A DNA stretch of 64,000 bases from Solimonas sp. SE-A11 (GTDB lineage Bacteria > Pseudomonadota > Gammaproteobacteria > Nevskiales > Nevskiaceae), in NCBI RefSeq assembly GCF_030345715.1, contig NZ_JAUASX010000001.1, positions 659,119 through 723,118 on the forward strand, written 5' to 3'. Position 1 is the stretch's first letter, and each line of letters begins with the position of its first letter. Made by a program: the position numbers and the translations under genes. Of the stretch, positions 49,926-60,062 are shown one piece after another. The notes below the pieces were generated by a model, which made no database searches, was not told the origin of the DNA, and saw only the letters and a list, made by a program, of their open reading frames with translations.

Positions 49926-51620
49926 TCATGCCCAGACCACCGGCTTGCGCTGGGCATACCAGCCGTCCAGCCGCGGTCCATATATGTCCTCGATGATATT
50001 GCGCTTGATCTTGAGAGTGGGCGTCAGGAAGCCGTTGTCGATGTTCCACTCCTCCGCAACTACGGTAACGAAGTCCAGTCGTTCGTGGTCGTCCAGGCGG
50101 GCGTTGGTCGCTTCCAGGTGCTGGGCCAGGTCGCGGCCCATCTGCGCACGCGCCTGCGGATCGGCTGCGCGCTGGCGTGCTTCCGGTGAGAGCATCAGCA
50201 GCGCGCAGGGCTGGCCCTGGTAGGCGCCGCCGGTGACGCAGCAGGCTTCCACGTCGGCGAATTCGGTGAGGCGGTTCTCGATCGGGGCCGGTGCCACGAA
50301 CTTGCCCTTGGCGGTCTTGAACAGCTCCTTCAGGCGCCCGGTGATGCGCAGGCGGCCCTGCTCGTCGATGGCGCCCTTGTCGCCGGTGCGGATGTAGCCG
50401 TCGTCGGTGAACAGCTCGCGGGTCTTCTCCTCATCCAAGTAGTAGCCGAGCGTGTTGCCGGGGCTGCGCACCAGCACTTCGCCCTCACGCGACAGGCGGC
50501 ATTCCACGTCTTCCATCACCTGGCCGACGTAGCCAACGCGGACCTGCCCGGGCCGGCACATGTGGGTCAGGCCGAAGAACTCGGTCATGCCGTAGCCCTC
50601 CAGCAGTTCCAGGCCCAGGGCGCGATACCAGTTCATGGTGCCCTCGGGCAGCGGCGCCGCGCCGCTGCCGGCCATGCGCACCGAGTCCAGGCCCAACTGG
50701 CCCAGTACCTTGCGGCGCAGCACACGCCCCAGTACGGGCACGCGCAGCAGGCGACGCAGCCGCGGTTCCGGCAGCTTGCTGCTGACGCCCTGCTGGAACT
50801 TCACCCACAGACGCGGGACCGAGATGAAGATAGTGGGGCGTGCGCGGCGCAGGTCGGCGAGGAAGGTGTCGAGCGACTCGCCGAAGAACAGCGGCATGCC
50901 GGTGCGGATCGCCGGCATCTGCACCGCGGAGCGTTCGGCGGCATGCGACAGCGGCAGGTAGGACAGCATGCGATCGCTGGCGCTGATGCCGTTGCTGCGC
51001 GCGGCCATGTCGCCCATCCAGCCCAGCGTGGCGAAGCTGTGCATCACGCCCTTGGGGCTGCCGGTGGTGCCGGAGGTATACATGATCGTCGCCAGGTCCG
51101 GCGCCGGCCGCGTCGGCCGTCCCGGCAGCGGCGCCGTGCGCGCCACGATCTGGTCCCAGGTCGGGAAGTCGTTGGGCGGCGAGTAGGGGAAGGAGATGCG
51201 CAGCACGCCCTCGGGAATGCCGCCCAGCATGGTCTCCCAGGCGTCGAGCTTGCCGGCGAACACCGCGCGCGCGCCGCTGTGCTCCAGCACCTGCCGCACG
51301 GATTCGGCGGTCAGCGTGGGGTACAGCGGCACGGAGATGTAGCCCGCCATCCAGATCGCGAAGTCCGCCATGATCCAGTGGGCGCAGTTCTTCGACATGA
51401 TGGCGATGCGCGAGCCGGGCTCGTAGCCCTGCGCCTGCAGCCAGGCGGCGACGCGGCGTGCTTCGCCGACAGCCCGGGCCCAGGTGTATTCGTGCACGCG
51501 CCCGCCCACCGGCTGGGTCAGGAAGACCTGCTGCGCGCGGTGCTCCTCCCAGCGCCAGATGCATTGCAGCGGCAGGCAGTGATCGGCGGGCAGGGCGTGT
51601 TCGGTGGCTGCGATGGAAAT
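49926..51620 (-). CDS. AMP-binding long-chain acyl-CoA synthetase, FadD15-like, probable AUU start
   Basis: A ligase of about 564 residues. Motifs: MYTSGTTGSPKGVMHSF, LLEGYGMTEFFGLTHMC, RTGDKGAIDEQGRLRITGRL and KELFKTAKGKFVAPAPIENR, all typical of the FAA1/FadD15 group. No ATG exists near the N-terminus. The codon ATT at 51620 is preceded by AGGAG seven bases upstream and starts ISIAATEHALPADHCLPLQC, close to where relatives begin. The only other upstream start is TTG 51686, which lies next to the operator palindrome and has no ribosome site. It heads the hydratase/thiolase operon and is divergent from the CRP-like regulator. Confidence 0.85.
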   Translation of the reverse strand: MSIAATEHALPADHCLPLQCIWRWEEHRAQQVFLTQPVGGRVHEYTWARAVGEARRVAAWLQAQGYEPGSRIAIMSKNCAHWIMADFAIWMAGYISVPLYPTLTAESVRQVLEHSGARAVFAGKLDAWETMLGGIPEGVLRISFPYSPPNDFPTWDQIVARTAPLPGRPTRPAPDLATIMYTSGTTGSPKGVMHSFATLGWMGDMAARSNGISASDRMLSYLPLSHAAERSAVQMPAIRTGMPLFFGESLDTFLADLRRARPTIFISVPRLWVKFQQGVSSKLPEPRLRRLLRVPVLGRVLRRKVLGQLGLDSVRMAGSGAAPLPEGTMNWYRALGLELLEGYGMTEFFGLTHMCRPGQVRVGYVGQVMEDVECRLSREGEVLVRSPGNTLGYYLDEEKTRELFTDDGYIRTGDKGAIDEQGRLRITGRLKELFKTAKGKFVAPAPIENRLTEFADVEACCVTGGAYQGQPCALLMLSPEARQRAADPQARAQMGRDLAQHLEATNARLDDHERLDFVTVVAEEWNIDNGFLTPTLKIKRNIIEDIYGPRLDGWYAQRKPVVWA

Positions 51621-51688
51621 GGTGCTTCTCCTGCGGCAGTGGCGGGCCGCGGCCCGGCCCGGCAATGTAGGGCTGGCCTGGGGCAAAA

Positions 51689-51708
51689 TCTGTCAAGGCT
51701 TTGACAGA
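51689..51708. promoter_or_regulatory. Perfect CRP/FNR-type palindrome in divergent gap
   Basis: TCTGTCAA-GGCT-TTGACAGA, a perfect 20-bp palindrome with core TGTCA-N6-TGACA, the half-site spacing of CRP-family operators. It lies 28 bases before the regulator start and about 70 before the ligase start, so autoregulation and control of the ligase operon are likely. Confidence 0.65.
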
Positions 51709-51736
51709 ATCCTCATTACCTCCGCATGCCTGCACC

Positions 51737-52441
51737 ATGACACCCACCGACACTCCGGCCCTGCTGCCCAGCTACTGGTTCCGCGACATGCCCGCGGACC
51801 TGGCGATGCGGCTGGAGGCGCTGGCCTCGTCGCGGCTGCTCAAGCCCTCGGAGTATCTCTACCGGGTCGGCGATTCGGCGGAGGGGTTCTACCGGGTGCA
51901 GCGCGGCCGCCTGCGGTTGGGCGCCACGCTCGGAGCTCGCGAGTACACCATCGCCCATGTCGGGCCGGGCGACTGGCTGGGAGAAGTGCCGCTGCTCGAC
52001 GGGCAGCCGCATGGCTCCGACGCCCAGGCCGTGGGCGAGGCCCAGGTGCGGGTGGTGCCGCGCCGCCTGCTGGAGGCGCTGCTCGAGCAGGAGCCGACGC
52101 TGTACCGGCACTTCGCCCGGAGGCTGGCTATCGCCATGCGCCTATCGGTGTCCTACTACGGCGATCTGGCCACGCTGCCGCTGCCGGCGCGGCTGGCCAA
52201 GCGCCTGCTGGAACTGGCCGCGCAATACGGCGAGACGGAGGGGACGGGTATCCGCATCGACCTGCGCCTGCCGCAGCAGTTGCTGGCCGACATGCTGGTG
52301 ACCTCGCGCCAGAGCCTCAGCAAGGAGCTCAAGGCCTGGGAAGGCCGAGGCTGGATCGCGATGAAGTACAACACGCTGATCCTGCGCCAGCCCGAAGCGC
52401 TGCGTGCGCTGTTGCGCCAGCAGGAACTGCACGCGGGCTGA
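51737..52441 (+). CDS. CRP/FNR family transcriptional regulator
   Basis: A 234-residue regulator. The N-terminal cNMP-like barrel has EYLYRVGDSAEGFYRVQRGR and PGDWLGEVPLLDGQPHGSDA; the phosphate-binding Arg-Ser/Thr-Ala of true cAMP receptors is replaced (PHGSDA), so cAMP is not the likely ligand. FNR-type cysteines are absent. After the dimer helix comes the winged helix-turn-helix with LPQQLLADMLVTSRQSLSKE and LKAWEGRGWIAMKY. ATG 51737 gives family length. It faces the acyl-CoA ligase operon across a perfect palindrome and probably regulates it in response to a lipid-derived or redox signal. Confidence 0.9.
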   Translation: MTPTDTPALLPSYWFRDMPADLAMRLEALASSRLLKPSEYLYRVGDSAEGFYRVQRGRLRLGATLGAREYTIAHVGPGDWLGEVPLLDGQPHGSDAQAVGEAQVRVVPRRLLEALLEQEPTLYRHFARRLAIAMRLSVSYYGDLATLPLPARLAKRLLELAAQYGETEGTGIRIDLRLPQQLLADMLVTSRQSLSKELKAWEGRGWIAMKYNTLILRQPEALRALLRQQELHAG

Positions 52442-52634
52442 GGCCTGGCGCTGGCCGCCGGCAATGTTCCGTTGCCGTGGGAGGTTTGCGGGCCACTTTG
52501 CAGGGTGGCATTGATGCTGCACTGCAATAGAGCGGCAGATTGACTACCGCGCCATGGCGGGCGCATCCGCAGGCCAAGGTCAGGCGCACGCGCGCACTGC
52601 ACTCTAGGGCTTCATCATCGACCCGCTGCGACCC

Positions 52635-53132
52635 ATGAAAGTCGGAATCCAGATCAAGCGCGGCCTCAACGTGCCCGCGCCCTACGAACAACTCCTGCCG
52701 CTGCTGAAGGACGTGGAGGGCACCATCCGCCGCTTCCCGCGCCTGCGCAAGCTGACCAAGCTGCGCAAGAAGAACAGCTTCCTGTGGGAGATGAAGTCGA
52801 TCGGCTCGCGCATCGTCAACATCTCGCACGAGGTGAGCTATGCGGCGCAGTACGACATCGACACCGAGAAGGGCGAGATCCGCTGGACCGCGATCCCCAA
52901 GCATGGCAACGCCACGCTGGAGGGCCGCTTCCGCCTGAAGGACCTCGGCGGCCAGACGCGCCTGATCGTGGAGATGCAGGGCGAACTGCGCGACGTGCCG
53001 GTGCCGCTGATGTACCGCCTGGTGGCGCCGCCCTTCATACAGGGCCGCTTCATCTATCTGGTCGACAACTTCCTGCAGCGCACCGGCGAGGCCATCGTCG
53101 GCCGTCCGCTGCCGGCTACCGATCGCGTCTGA
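52635..53132 (+). CDS. SRPBCC family protein
   Basis: A 165-residue START/SRPBCC-like protein: IKRGLNVPAPYEQLLPLLKD (first strand and helix), then KKNSFLWEMKSIGSRIVNIS, EIRWTAIPKHGNATLEGRFR and the C-terminal helix IQGRFIYLVDNFLQRTGEAI. It probably binds a hydrophobic ligand. It lies 28 bases before the first acyl-CoA dehydrogenase gene on the same strand, so the two or three genes likely form one unit. The 193 bases upstream contain no recognisable motif. Confidence 0.78.
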   Translation: MKVGIQIKRGLNVPAPYEQLLPLLKDVEGTIRRFPRLRKLTKLRKKNSFLWEMKSIGSRIVNISHEVSYAAQYDIDTEKGEIRWTAIPKHGNATLEGRFRLKDLGGQTRLIVEMQGELRDVPVPLMYRLVAPPFIQGRFIYLVDNFLQRTGEAIVGRPLPATDRV

Positions 53133-53160
53133 TTTCTCACCCCACGAATACAACGAAAAC

Positions 53161-54480
53161 ATGAGCGCTACCCAGAACCTGATGGGCTTCGGGCTGAAGA
53201 TCCTCAACCGCCTCGGCGGTTCGGCGATGCTGGACGACCCCAAGACCCGCAAGGCCGCCACGGCCGTGATCCGCGGCGCGACCTCCACCGGCTTTCGCCT
53301 GATCGGCACCGTCAGCCGCCAGTTCAAGAGCGCGCCGCGCCCGAACAAGGCGCTGCGCCCCGGCGCTGCCGGTGGCGACCTGTTCGACCTGACTCCCAGC
53401 GACGAGCAGCAGATGATCCGCGACACCGTTGCGGGATTTGCCGCCGAGCAGCTCCGCCCGGCCGCGTCCGCCGCCGACACCGCCTGCGCAACGCCCAAGG
53501 ACGTGCTGGCCGCCGCGGCGGAGCTGGGCATCGGCTCCATGCAGGTGCCGGAATCGCTGGGCGGCGCGGCCGGCACCGAGCGCTCGGTGGTGACCAATGC
53601 GCTGATCGCCGAAGCTCTGGCCCACGGCGACCTCGGCATGGCCGTGGCCTGTCTTGCGCCGGTGGGCGTGGCCGTGGCCCTGGCGGAGTGGGGCACGGCG
53701 CAGCAGCAGGCCACCTACCTGCCGGCCTTCACCGACGAGAGGGCGCCGGTCTCGACCATCGCCGTGCTGGAGCCACGCCCGCTGTTCGATCCCTTCAAGC
53801 TGTCCACCGCGGCCAGGCGCACCGACGCCGGCGGCTACGTGCTGAACGGCGAGAAGTCGCTGGTGCCGATGGCGGCCAGTGCGGAGCTGTTCCTGGTGGC
53901 CGCCAGCACCACGCACGGCCCGGCCCTGTTCATCGTCGAGTCCGGCAGCAAGGGCATCAGCATCAGCGCCGAGCCGGCCATGGGCCTGCGCGCCGCAGGT
54001 ACCGCGCGCGTGCGTTTCGACAACGTGCAGCTCAGCGCCACGGCGCTGCTGGGTGGTGGCGAGGGCGACTTCTCCTACGAGAACTTCGTCGCCCGCAGCC
54101 GCCTGGCCTGGTGCGCACTCTCGGTGGGCACGGCGCAGGCGGCGCTGGACTACCTGGTGCCCTACTGCAACGAGCGCGTGGCCTTCGGCGAGCCGATCAG
54201 CCACCGCCAGGCCGTGGCCTTCAACATCTCCAATATCGCCATCGAGGCCGAGGGCATGCGCCTGCTGACCTGGCGCGCCGCTGCACTGGCGGCCGCCGGC
54301 AAGCCCTTCGTGCAGCAGGCGGCGCTGGCGCGCCGGCTCTGCGCCGACAAGGGCGCGGTGATCGGTGCGGATGCCGTGCAACTGCTGGGCGGACACGGCT
54401 TCGTCAAGGAGCATCCGGTGGAGCGCTGGTACCGCGACTTGCGCGCCGTGGGGATCATGGAAGGCGGTTTGCTCCTCTGA
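53161..54480 (+). CDS. Acyl-CoA dehydrogenase, N-terminally extended
   Basis: A 439-residue FAD-dependent acyl-CoA dehydrogenase. About 75 residues of unusual N-terminal sequence (ILNRLGGSAMLDDPKTRKAA onward) precede the normal domain at FDLTPSDEQQMIRDTVAGFA. The middle beta domain and the C-terminal helices follow (RLAWCALSVGTAQAALDYLV; NERVAFGEPISHRQAVAFNI; LLGGHGFVKEHPVERWYRDL). The protein stops right after GIMEGG, where Glu could be the catalytic base but the usual C-terminal helix is missing. It is followed 19 bases later by a second dehydrogenase, which suggests a heteromeric enzyme of the kind known for steroid side chains. Confidence 0.9.
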   Translation: MSATQNLMGFGLKILNRLGGSAMLDDPKTRKAATAVIRGATSTGFRLIGTVSRQFKSAPRPNKALRPGAAGGDLFDLTPSDEQQMIRDTVAGFAAEQLRPAASAADTACATPKDVLAAAAELGIGSMQVPESLGGAAGTERSVVTNALIAEALAHGDLGMAVACLAPVGVAVALAEWGTAQQQATYLPAFTDERAPVSTIAVLEPRPLFDPFKLSTAARRTDAGGYVLNGEKSLVPMAASAELFLVAASTTHGPALFIVESGSKGISISAEPAMGLRAAGTARVRFDNVQLSATALLGGGEGDFSYENFVARSRLAWCALSVGTAQAALDYLVPYCNERVAFGEPISHRQAVAFNISNIAIEAEGMRLLTWRAAALAAAGKPFVQQAALARRLCADKGAVIGADAVQLLGGHGFVKEHPVERWYRDLRAVGIMEGGLLL

Positions 54481-54499
54481 CGCCACCAGGAACAACACA

Positions 54500-55708
54500 A
54501 TGATCAATCTCGAAAACCCCAAGAAGTTCCGCGGCCTGGTGTCCCAGGCGCAACAGGTGGCCCGTGAAATCTTCCGGCCCAACTCGCGCAAGTACGATCT
54601 CGCTGAGCACGAGTATCCGAAGGAGCTGGATATCCTCGGCGCGCTGCTCGACGGCATGAACGCCAGCGGTGCCGGCGAGGGTGCCGGTGCGGCCGGCGTG
54701 CGCCGCGATGCGGTGCAGGACCAGGGCAACCGCAACAGCAGCAACATGTCCACCGCCCTGGGCACCATGGAGCTGTGCTGGGGCGACGTTGGCTTCCTGC
54801 TGACCATGCCGCGCCAGGGCCTGGGCAACTCCGCCATCGCCTCGGTGGCCAATGACGAGCAGCTCAAGCGCTTCGCCGGCCGCTGGGCCGCCATGGCCAT
54901 CACCGAGCCGCACTGCGGCTCCGACTCCGCCGCCATCCGCACCACGGCGACCAAGGACGGTGACTACTATGTGCTGAATGGCGACAAGATCTACGTCACC
55001 AGCGGCGAGCGCGCGGACCTGGTGGTGGTCTGGGCCACGCTGGACAAGAACATCGGCCGGGCCGCCGTGAAGTCCTTCGTGGTGGAAAAGGGGACGCCGG
55101 GAATGGAACTGGTCCGCCTGGAGCACAAGCTGGGTATCCGCGCATCGGACACGGCGCAGTTCGCCTTCCGCGACTGCCGCGTGCACAAGGACAACCTGCT
55201 GGGCGACCCCGAGATCAACATCGAGAAGGGCTTTGCCGGGGTCATGCAGACCTTTGACAACACCCGCCCCCTGGTGGCGGCCATGGCCGTCGGCCTGGCC
55301 CGCGCCTGCCTCGAAGAGACGAGGAAAATCCTCGAAACGGCCGGTATCGTCATTGACTACAACAGGCCGGCGTCCGTCCAGACCGCCGCCGCCGCGCAGC
55401 TCATGGCGATGGAGGCCGATTACGAGGCCGCCCGCCTGTTGACGCTGCAGGCAGCGTGGATGGCGGACAACCGGAAGCCGAATTCCCTGCAGGCCTCCAT
55501 GGCGAAGGCCAAGGCCGGCAGGAGCTGCGTGGATATCGCGCTCAAGTGCGTGGAGCTCTGCGGCAGCCAGGGATACGGCGAGGGTGAGCTGCTGGAGAAG
55601 TGGGCGCGCGATTCGAAGATCCTCGACATCTTCGAGGGCACGCAGCAGATCCAGTTGCTGATCATCGCGCGGCGCCTGTTGGGCAAGACATCGGCGGAGC
55701 TGAAGTAA
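54500..55708 (+). CDS. Acyl-CoA dehydrogenase
   Basis: A 402-residue acyl-CoA dehydrogenase. FAD and substrate motifs: MAITEPHCGSDSAAIRTTAT, YYVLNGDKIYVTSGERADLV, and ELCGSQGYGEGELLEKWARD. The catalytic Glu is in ILDIFEGTQQIQLLIIARRL, in the usual place and with a complete C-terminal helix. The N-terminal helical domain is compact (NLENPKKFRGLVSQAQQVAR). It is immediately downstream of the other dehydrogenase and ends at a strong terminator, so SRPBCC-dehydrogenase-dehydrogenase is a likely operon. Chain-length or steroid specificity is not readable. Confidence 0.93.
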   Translation: MINLENPKKFRGLVSQAQQVAREIFRPNSRKYDLAEHEYPKELDILGALLDGMNASGAGEGAGAAGVRRDAVQDQGNRNSSNMSTALGTMELCWGDVGFLLTMPRQGLGNSAIASVANDEQLKRFAGRWAAMAITEPHCGSDSAAIRTTATKDGDYYVLNGDKIYVTSGERADLVVVWATLDKNIGRAAVKSFVVEKGTPGMELVRLEHKLGIRASDTAQFAFRDCRVHKDNLLGDPEINIEKGFAGVMQTFDNTRPLVAAMAVGLARACLEETRKILETAGIVIDYNRPASVQTAAAAQLMAMEADYEAARLLTLQAAWMADNRKPNSLQASMAKAKAGRSCVDIALKCVELCGSQGYGEGELLEKWARDSKILDIFEGTQQIQLLIIARRLLGKTSAELK

Positions 55709-55763
55709 GCAGCGCCGTCACGAAGCACTGGGAGGCTCTCCTCGTCGAGTCCTCCTCTTACTG

Positions 55764-55795
55764 GGCGGGCCGGGTTGACCGGCCCGCCTTTTTTT
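55764..55795 (+). terminator. Intrinsic terminator after the acyl-CoA dehydrogenase pair
   Basis: GGCGGGCCGG (55764-55773), loop GTTGA, CCGGCCCGCC (55779-55788), then seven T (55789-55795), a textbook rho-independent terminator about 55 bases after the stop. Confidence 0.95.
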
Positions 55796-55843
55796 ATTTC
55801 CTGCGGTTTGGGCGAGGCTGGCGTGTGACATCACACGCATTTT

Positions 55844-55868
55844 CCCCTCTCCCGCGAGGGGAGAGGGG
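55844..55868. repeat. Dispersed intergenic palindrome, copy 4
   Basis: CCCCTCTCCC (55844-55853) pairs with GGGAGAGGGG (55859-55868). It lies just before the convergent hisD stop and after the dehydrogenase terminator. Confidence 0.8.
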
Positions 55869-55882
55869 CTTGCCCGCCTTAC

Positions 55883-57175
55883 CTACGAACGATCCCGCGC
55901 GCTCTGCGCATGCGCCTGCAGGCCTTCCGCATCCGCAATGCGCCCCGCAATCTTCGCCAGCGGCTTCGCGCCTTCCGGCGTGCAGTCGATGAGGCTGCTG
56001 CGCTTCTGGAACTCGTAGACGCCAAGGGGATTGGAGAAGCGCGCGGCACGCGAGGTGGGCAGCACGTGGTTGGGGCCGGCGCAGTAGTCGCCAAAGGACT
56101 CCGGCGCGTGGCGGCCCAGGAACACGGCACCGGCGTGGCGGATCTGCTTCAGCAGTTCGCGCGGCTCGGCCACCGACAATTCCAGATGTTCGGGGGCGAT
56201 GCGGTTGGAGACAGCGGCGGCCTCGGCGAGGTCGCGCACGGCAATGAGCGCGCCGCGGTCGCGGATCGAGGTGCGTACGATCCTCTCGCGCGGCAGTTCC
56301 TTGACGCGATCCTCCATGGCCTGGGCCACGCGGTCGAGGTAGGCGTGGTCGGGCGAGATCAGGATGGCCTCGGAGTCCTCTCCGTGCTCGGCCTGGGAGA
56401 ACAGGTCCATGGCGATCCAGCGCGGGTCGGTGAGGCCGTCGCCGATCACCACGATCTCGGAAGGGCCGGCGATGGAGTCGATGCCGACCTGGCCGAAGAC
56501 GACGCGCTTGGCGGCGGCGACGTAGGCGTTGCCGGGGCCGACGATCTTGTCTACGGCGGGAATGGTCGCGGTGCCGTAGGCCAGCGCGGCCACGGCCTGG
56601 GCGCCACCGACGGTGAACACGCGGTCCACGCCGGCCAGGTGCGCGGCGCCCAGCACGGCGTCGTTCAGCTCGCCGCCGGGGGCCGGCACCACCATGATGA
56701 CTTCGCCCACGCCGGCGACCTTGGCCGGGATGGCGTTCATCAGCACGGACGAGGGATAGGCCGCCTTGCCGCCCGGCACGTAGAGTCCGGCGCGGTCCAG
56801 CGGCGTCACCATCTGGCCCATGCGGTTGCCGTGGGCGTCGGTGTACTCGAAGGGCGCGATGCGCTGGTGCTCGGCATAGGCGCGGATGCGCACGGCGGCT
56901 TCTTCCAGCGCGGCACGCAGGTCGGCGGGCAGGGCTTCCCAGCCCTGGCGCAGGCGATCCTGGCTGATCTCCAGCTCGACGATGCTGGCGGCGCTGCGCC
57001 GGTCGAACTTGTTGGTCAGCTCCAGCACGGCGGCGTCGCCGCGCGCACGCACGTCGGCCACGATCTTCTCGACCGCGGACAGCACGGCGCCGTCCTGCTC
57101 CGGCGCGCGGTCCAGCAGCTGGCCCAGCGCGGCATCGAAGCCGGCGTCGCGGGTGTCGAGGCGGTGGATCTGCAT
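55883..57175 (-). CDS. hisD: Histidinol dehydrogenase
   Basis: A 430-residue HisD (NAD- and Zn-dependent; last two steps of histidine synthesis). Motifs: [74 protein letters not shown] and [12 protein letters not shown] with the Zn/catalytic residues. The start ATG overlaps the hisG stop in TGATG; a GTG one codon upstream is possible. It is the last gene of the leftward operon and ends against a palindromic repeat. No other his genes follow. Confidence 0.97.
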   Translation of the reverse strand: MQIHRLDTRDAGFDAALGQLLDRAPEQDGAVLSAVEKIVADVRARGDAAVLELTNKFDRRSAASIVELEISQDRLRQGWEALPADLRAALEEAAVRIRAYAEHQRIAPFEYTDAHGNRMGQMVTPLDRAGLYVPGGKAAYPSSVLMNAIPAKVAGVGEVIMVVPAPGGELNDAVLGAAHLAGVDRVFTVGGAQAVAALAYGTATIPAVDKIVGPGNAYVAAAKRVVFGQVGIDSIAGPSEIVVIGDGLTDPRWIAMDLFSQAEHGEDSEAILISPDHAYLDRVAQAMEDRVKELPRERIVRTSIRDRGALIAVRDLAEAAAVSNRIAPEHLELSVAEPRELLKQIRHAGAVFLGRHAPESFGDYCAGPNHVLPTSRAARFSNPLGVYEFQKRSSLIDCTPEGAKPLAKIAGRIADAEGLQAHAQSARDRS

Positions 57176-57804
57176 CACGGCTTCGACACCTCTTCGATGC
57201 GGCGCAGCAGGTCCTGGATCGCGGCGTGCTTCATCTTCATGGCCGCCTTGTTGACCACGATGCGCGAGCTGACCTGGCAGATGATCTCGGTCTCTTCCAT
57301 GCCGTTGGCTTTCAGCGTCTTGCCGGTGGCGACCAGGTCGACGATCACGTCGGACAGGCCGACCAGCGGCGCCAGCTCCATGGAGCCGTAGAGCTTGATG
57401 ATCTCCACCTGCTCGCCCTTGGCGGCGAAGTGGCGACGGGCGATCTCGGGGTACTTGGTGGCCACGCGCAGGCGGCGCGTGCCGTTGCCGGGCTGGGCGC
57501 CGACGCGGGCGGCGACGCTCAGGCGGCAGCGCGCGATATTGAGGTCCAGCGGCTCGTAGAGCGCGTCGCTGCCGTTCTCCATCAGTACGTCCTTGCCGGT
57601 GATACCCATGTCGGCGGCACCGTACTCGACGTAGGTCGGCACGTCGGTGGGACGGATGATCAGGAAGGAGACGTTCTTGTCGCGCGAGGGCACGCGCAGC
57701 AGGCGGTCGATGTCGCCGGCCGGCTCCAGGCCGAGCTTGGCCAGCAGCGGCAGCGATTCTTCCAGGATGCGGCCCTTGGAAAGGGCGATGGTGATCTGGG
57801 TCAT
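57175..57804 (-). CDS. hisG: ATP phosphoribosyltransferase, short (HisZ-dependent) form
   Basis: A 209-residue HisG, which couples ATP and PRPP in the first step of histidine synthesis. Visible motifs are [20 protein letters not shown] at the start, [15 protein letters not shown] and the PRPP loop [16 protein letters not shown]. The length is that of the short form, which lacks the C-terminal regulatory domain and needs the HisRS-like partner HisZ; no hisZ is present in the window. It lies between murA and hisD in the same operon. Confidence 0.96.
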   Translation of the reverse strand: MTQITIALSKGRILEESLPLLAKLGLEPAGDIDRLLRVPSRDKNVSFLIIRPTDVPTYVEYGAADMGITGKDVLMENGSDALYEPLDLNIARCRLSVAARVGAQPGNGTRRLRVATKYPEIARRHFAAKGEQVEIIKLYGSMELAPLVGLSDVIVDLVATGKTLKANGMEETEIICQVSSRIVVNKAAMKMKHAAIQDLLRRIEEVSKP

Positions 57805-57809
57805 CTTGG

Positions 57810-59287
<1,478 letters not shown>

Positions 59288-59294
59288 GGGGCGG

Positions 59295-60062
59295 TCACTT
59301 CTTGAGCTTGTAGCCGGTCTTCAGCATCCACATGCACACAGTGGACGCGACCAGCAGGAATCCGAGGCTCCACAGCAGGCTCTGCAGCAGCGGCACGTCG
59401 GCCTGCCCGAAGAAGCCATAACGGAAGCCGTCGATCATGTAGAAGAAGGGATTCAGGTGCGAAGCTTGGTACCAGAAGGCCGGCAGCGCGTGCACCGAGT
59501 AGAACACGCCGGACAGGAAGCTCAGCGGCGTGATGAAGAAGTTGGTGAACGCGGCAATGTGGTCGAACTTCTGCGAGACGATGCCGGCGATCAGGCCCAG
59601 CACTGCCAGGCTCGCGGAGGACACCAGGAACATTGCCAGCAGCGCAAGCGGCGCGTTGATGGGCAGCTGCACGAAGGGGATCGTCACCAGCAGCATCGCC
59701 GAGGCCACCAGCGTGGTGCGCACCAGCGCCGCGGTCACGTAGGCGCCGAACCACTCCCAGGGACCCAGCGGTGCCATCTGCAGGAACACCAGGTTGCCCA
59801 TCACCTTGGACTGGATCAGGGACGAGGAGGTGTTGGCGAAGGCATTCTGGATCACCGTCATCATGATCAGGCCGGGCAGCAGGAACTCGGTGTAGCTCAC
59901 GCCCGGGTAGACCGAGGCGCGGCCCTGCATGGCCTGCGCGAACACCAGCAGGTAGAGCAGCGCGGTGATAACCGGTGCAGTGACGGTCTGGCCGAGCACC
60001 GACCAAAACCTCATGACCTCCTTCTTCAGGAGCGTCTGGAACCCGATCTGGTCCGGGCTCAT
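59295..60062 (-). CDS. yadH: ABC-2 type transporter permease, YadH-like
   Basis: A 255-residue integral membrane protein with six hydrophobic helices, starting LLKKEVMRFWSVLGQTVTAP, VITALLYLLVFAQ, and ending in ASTVCMWMLKTGYKLKK. It has the ABC2 membrane signature LSFLSGVFYSVHALP. Length and pairing match E. coli YadH. The start overlaps the yadG stop in ATGA. The substrate of YadGH is unknown; drug or polymer export has been proposed. Confidence 0.9.
   Translation of the reverse strand: MSPDQIGFQTLLKKEVMRFWSVLGQTVTAPVITALLYLLVFAQAMQGRASVYPGVSYTEFLLPGLIMMTVIQNAFANTSSSLIQSKVMGNLVFLQMAPLGPWEWFGAYVTAALVRTTLVASAMLLVTIPFVQLPINAPLALLAMFLVSSASLAVLGLIAGIVSQKFDHIAAFTNFFITPLSFLSGVFYSVHALPAFWYQASHLNPFFYMIDGFRYGFFGQADVPLLQSLLWSLGFLLVASTVCMWMLKTGYKLKK

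Noticed and set aside
57175..57804. hisG as truncated gene
   Set aside because: 209 residues is the normal length of the short HisZ-dependent form; nothing is missing.
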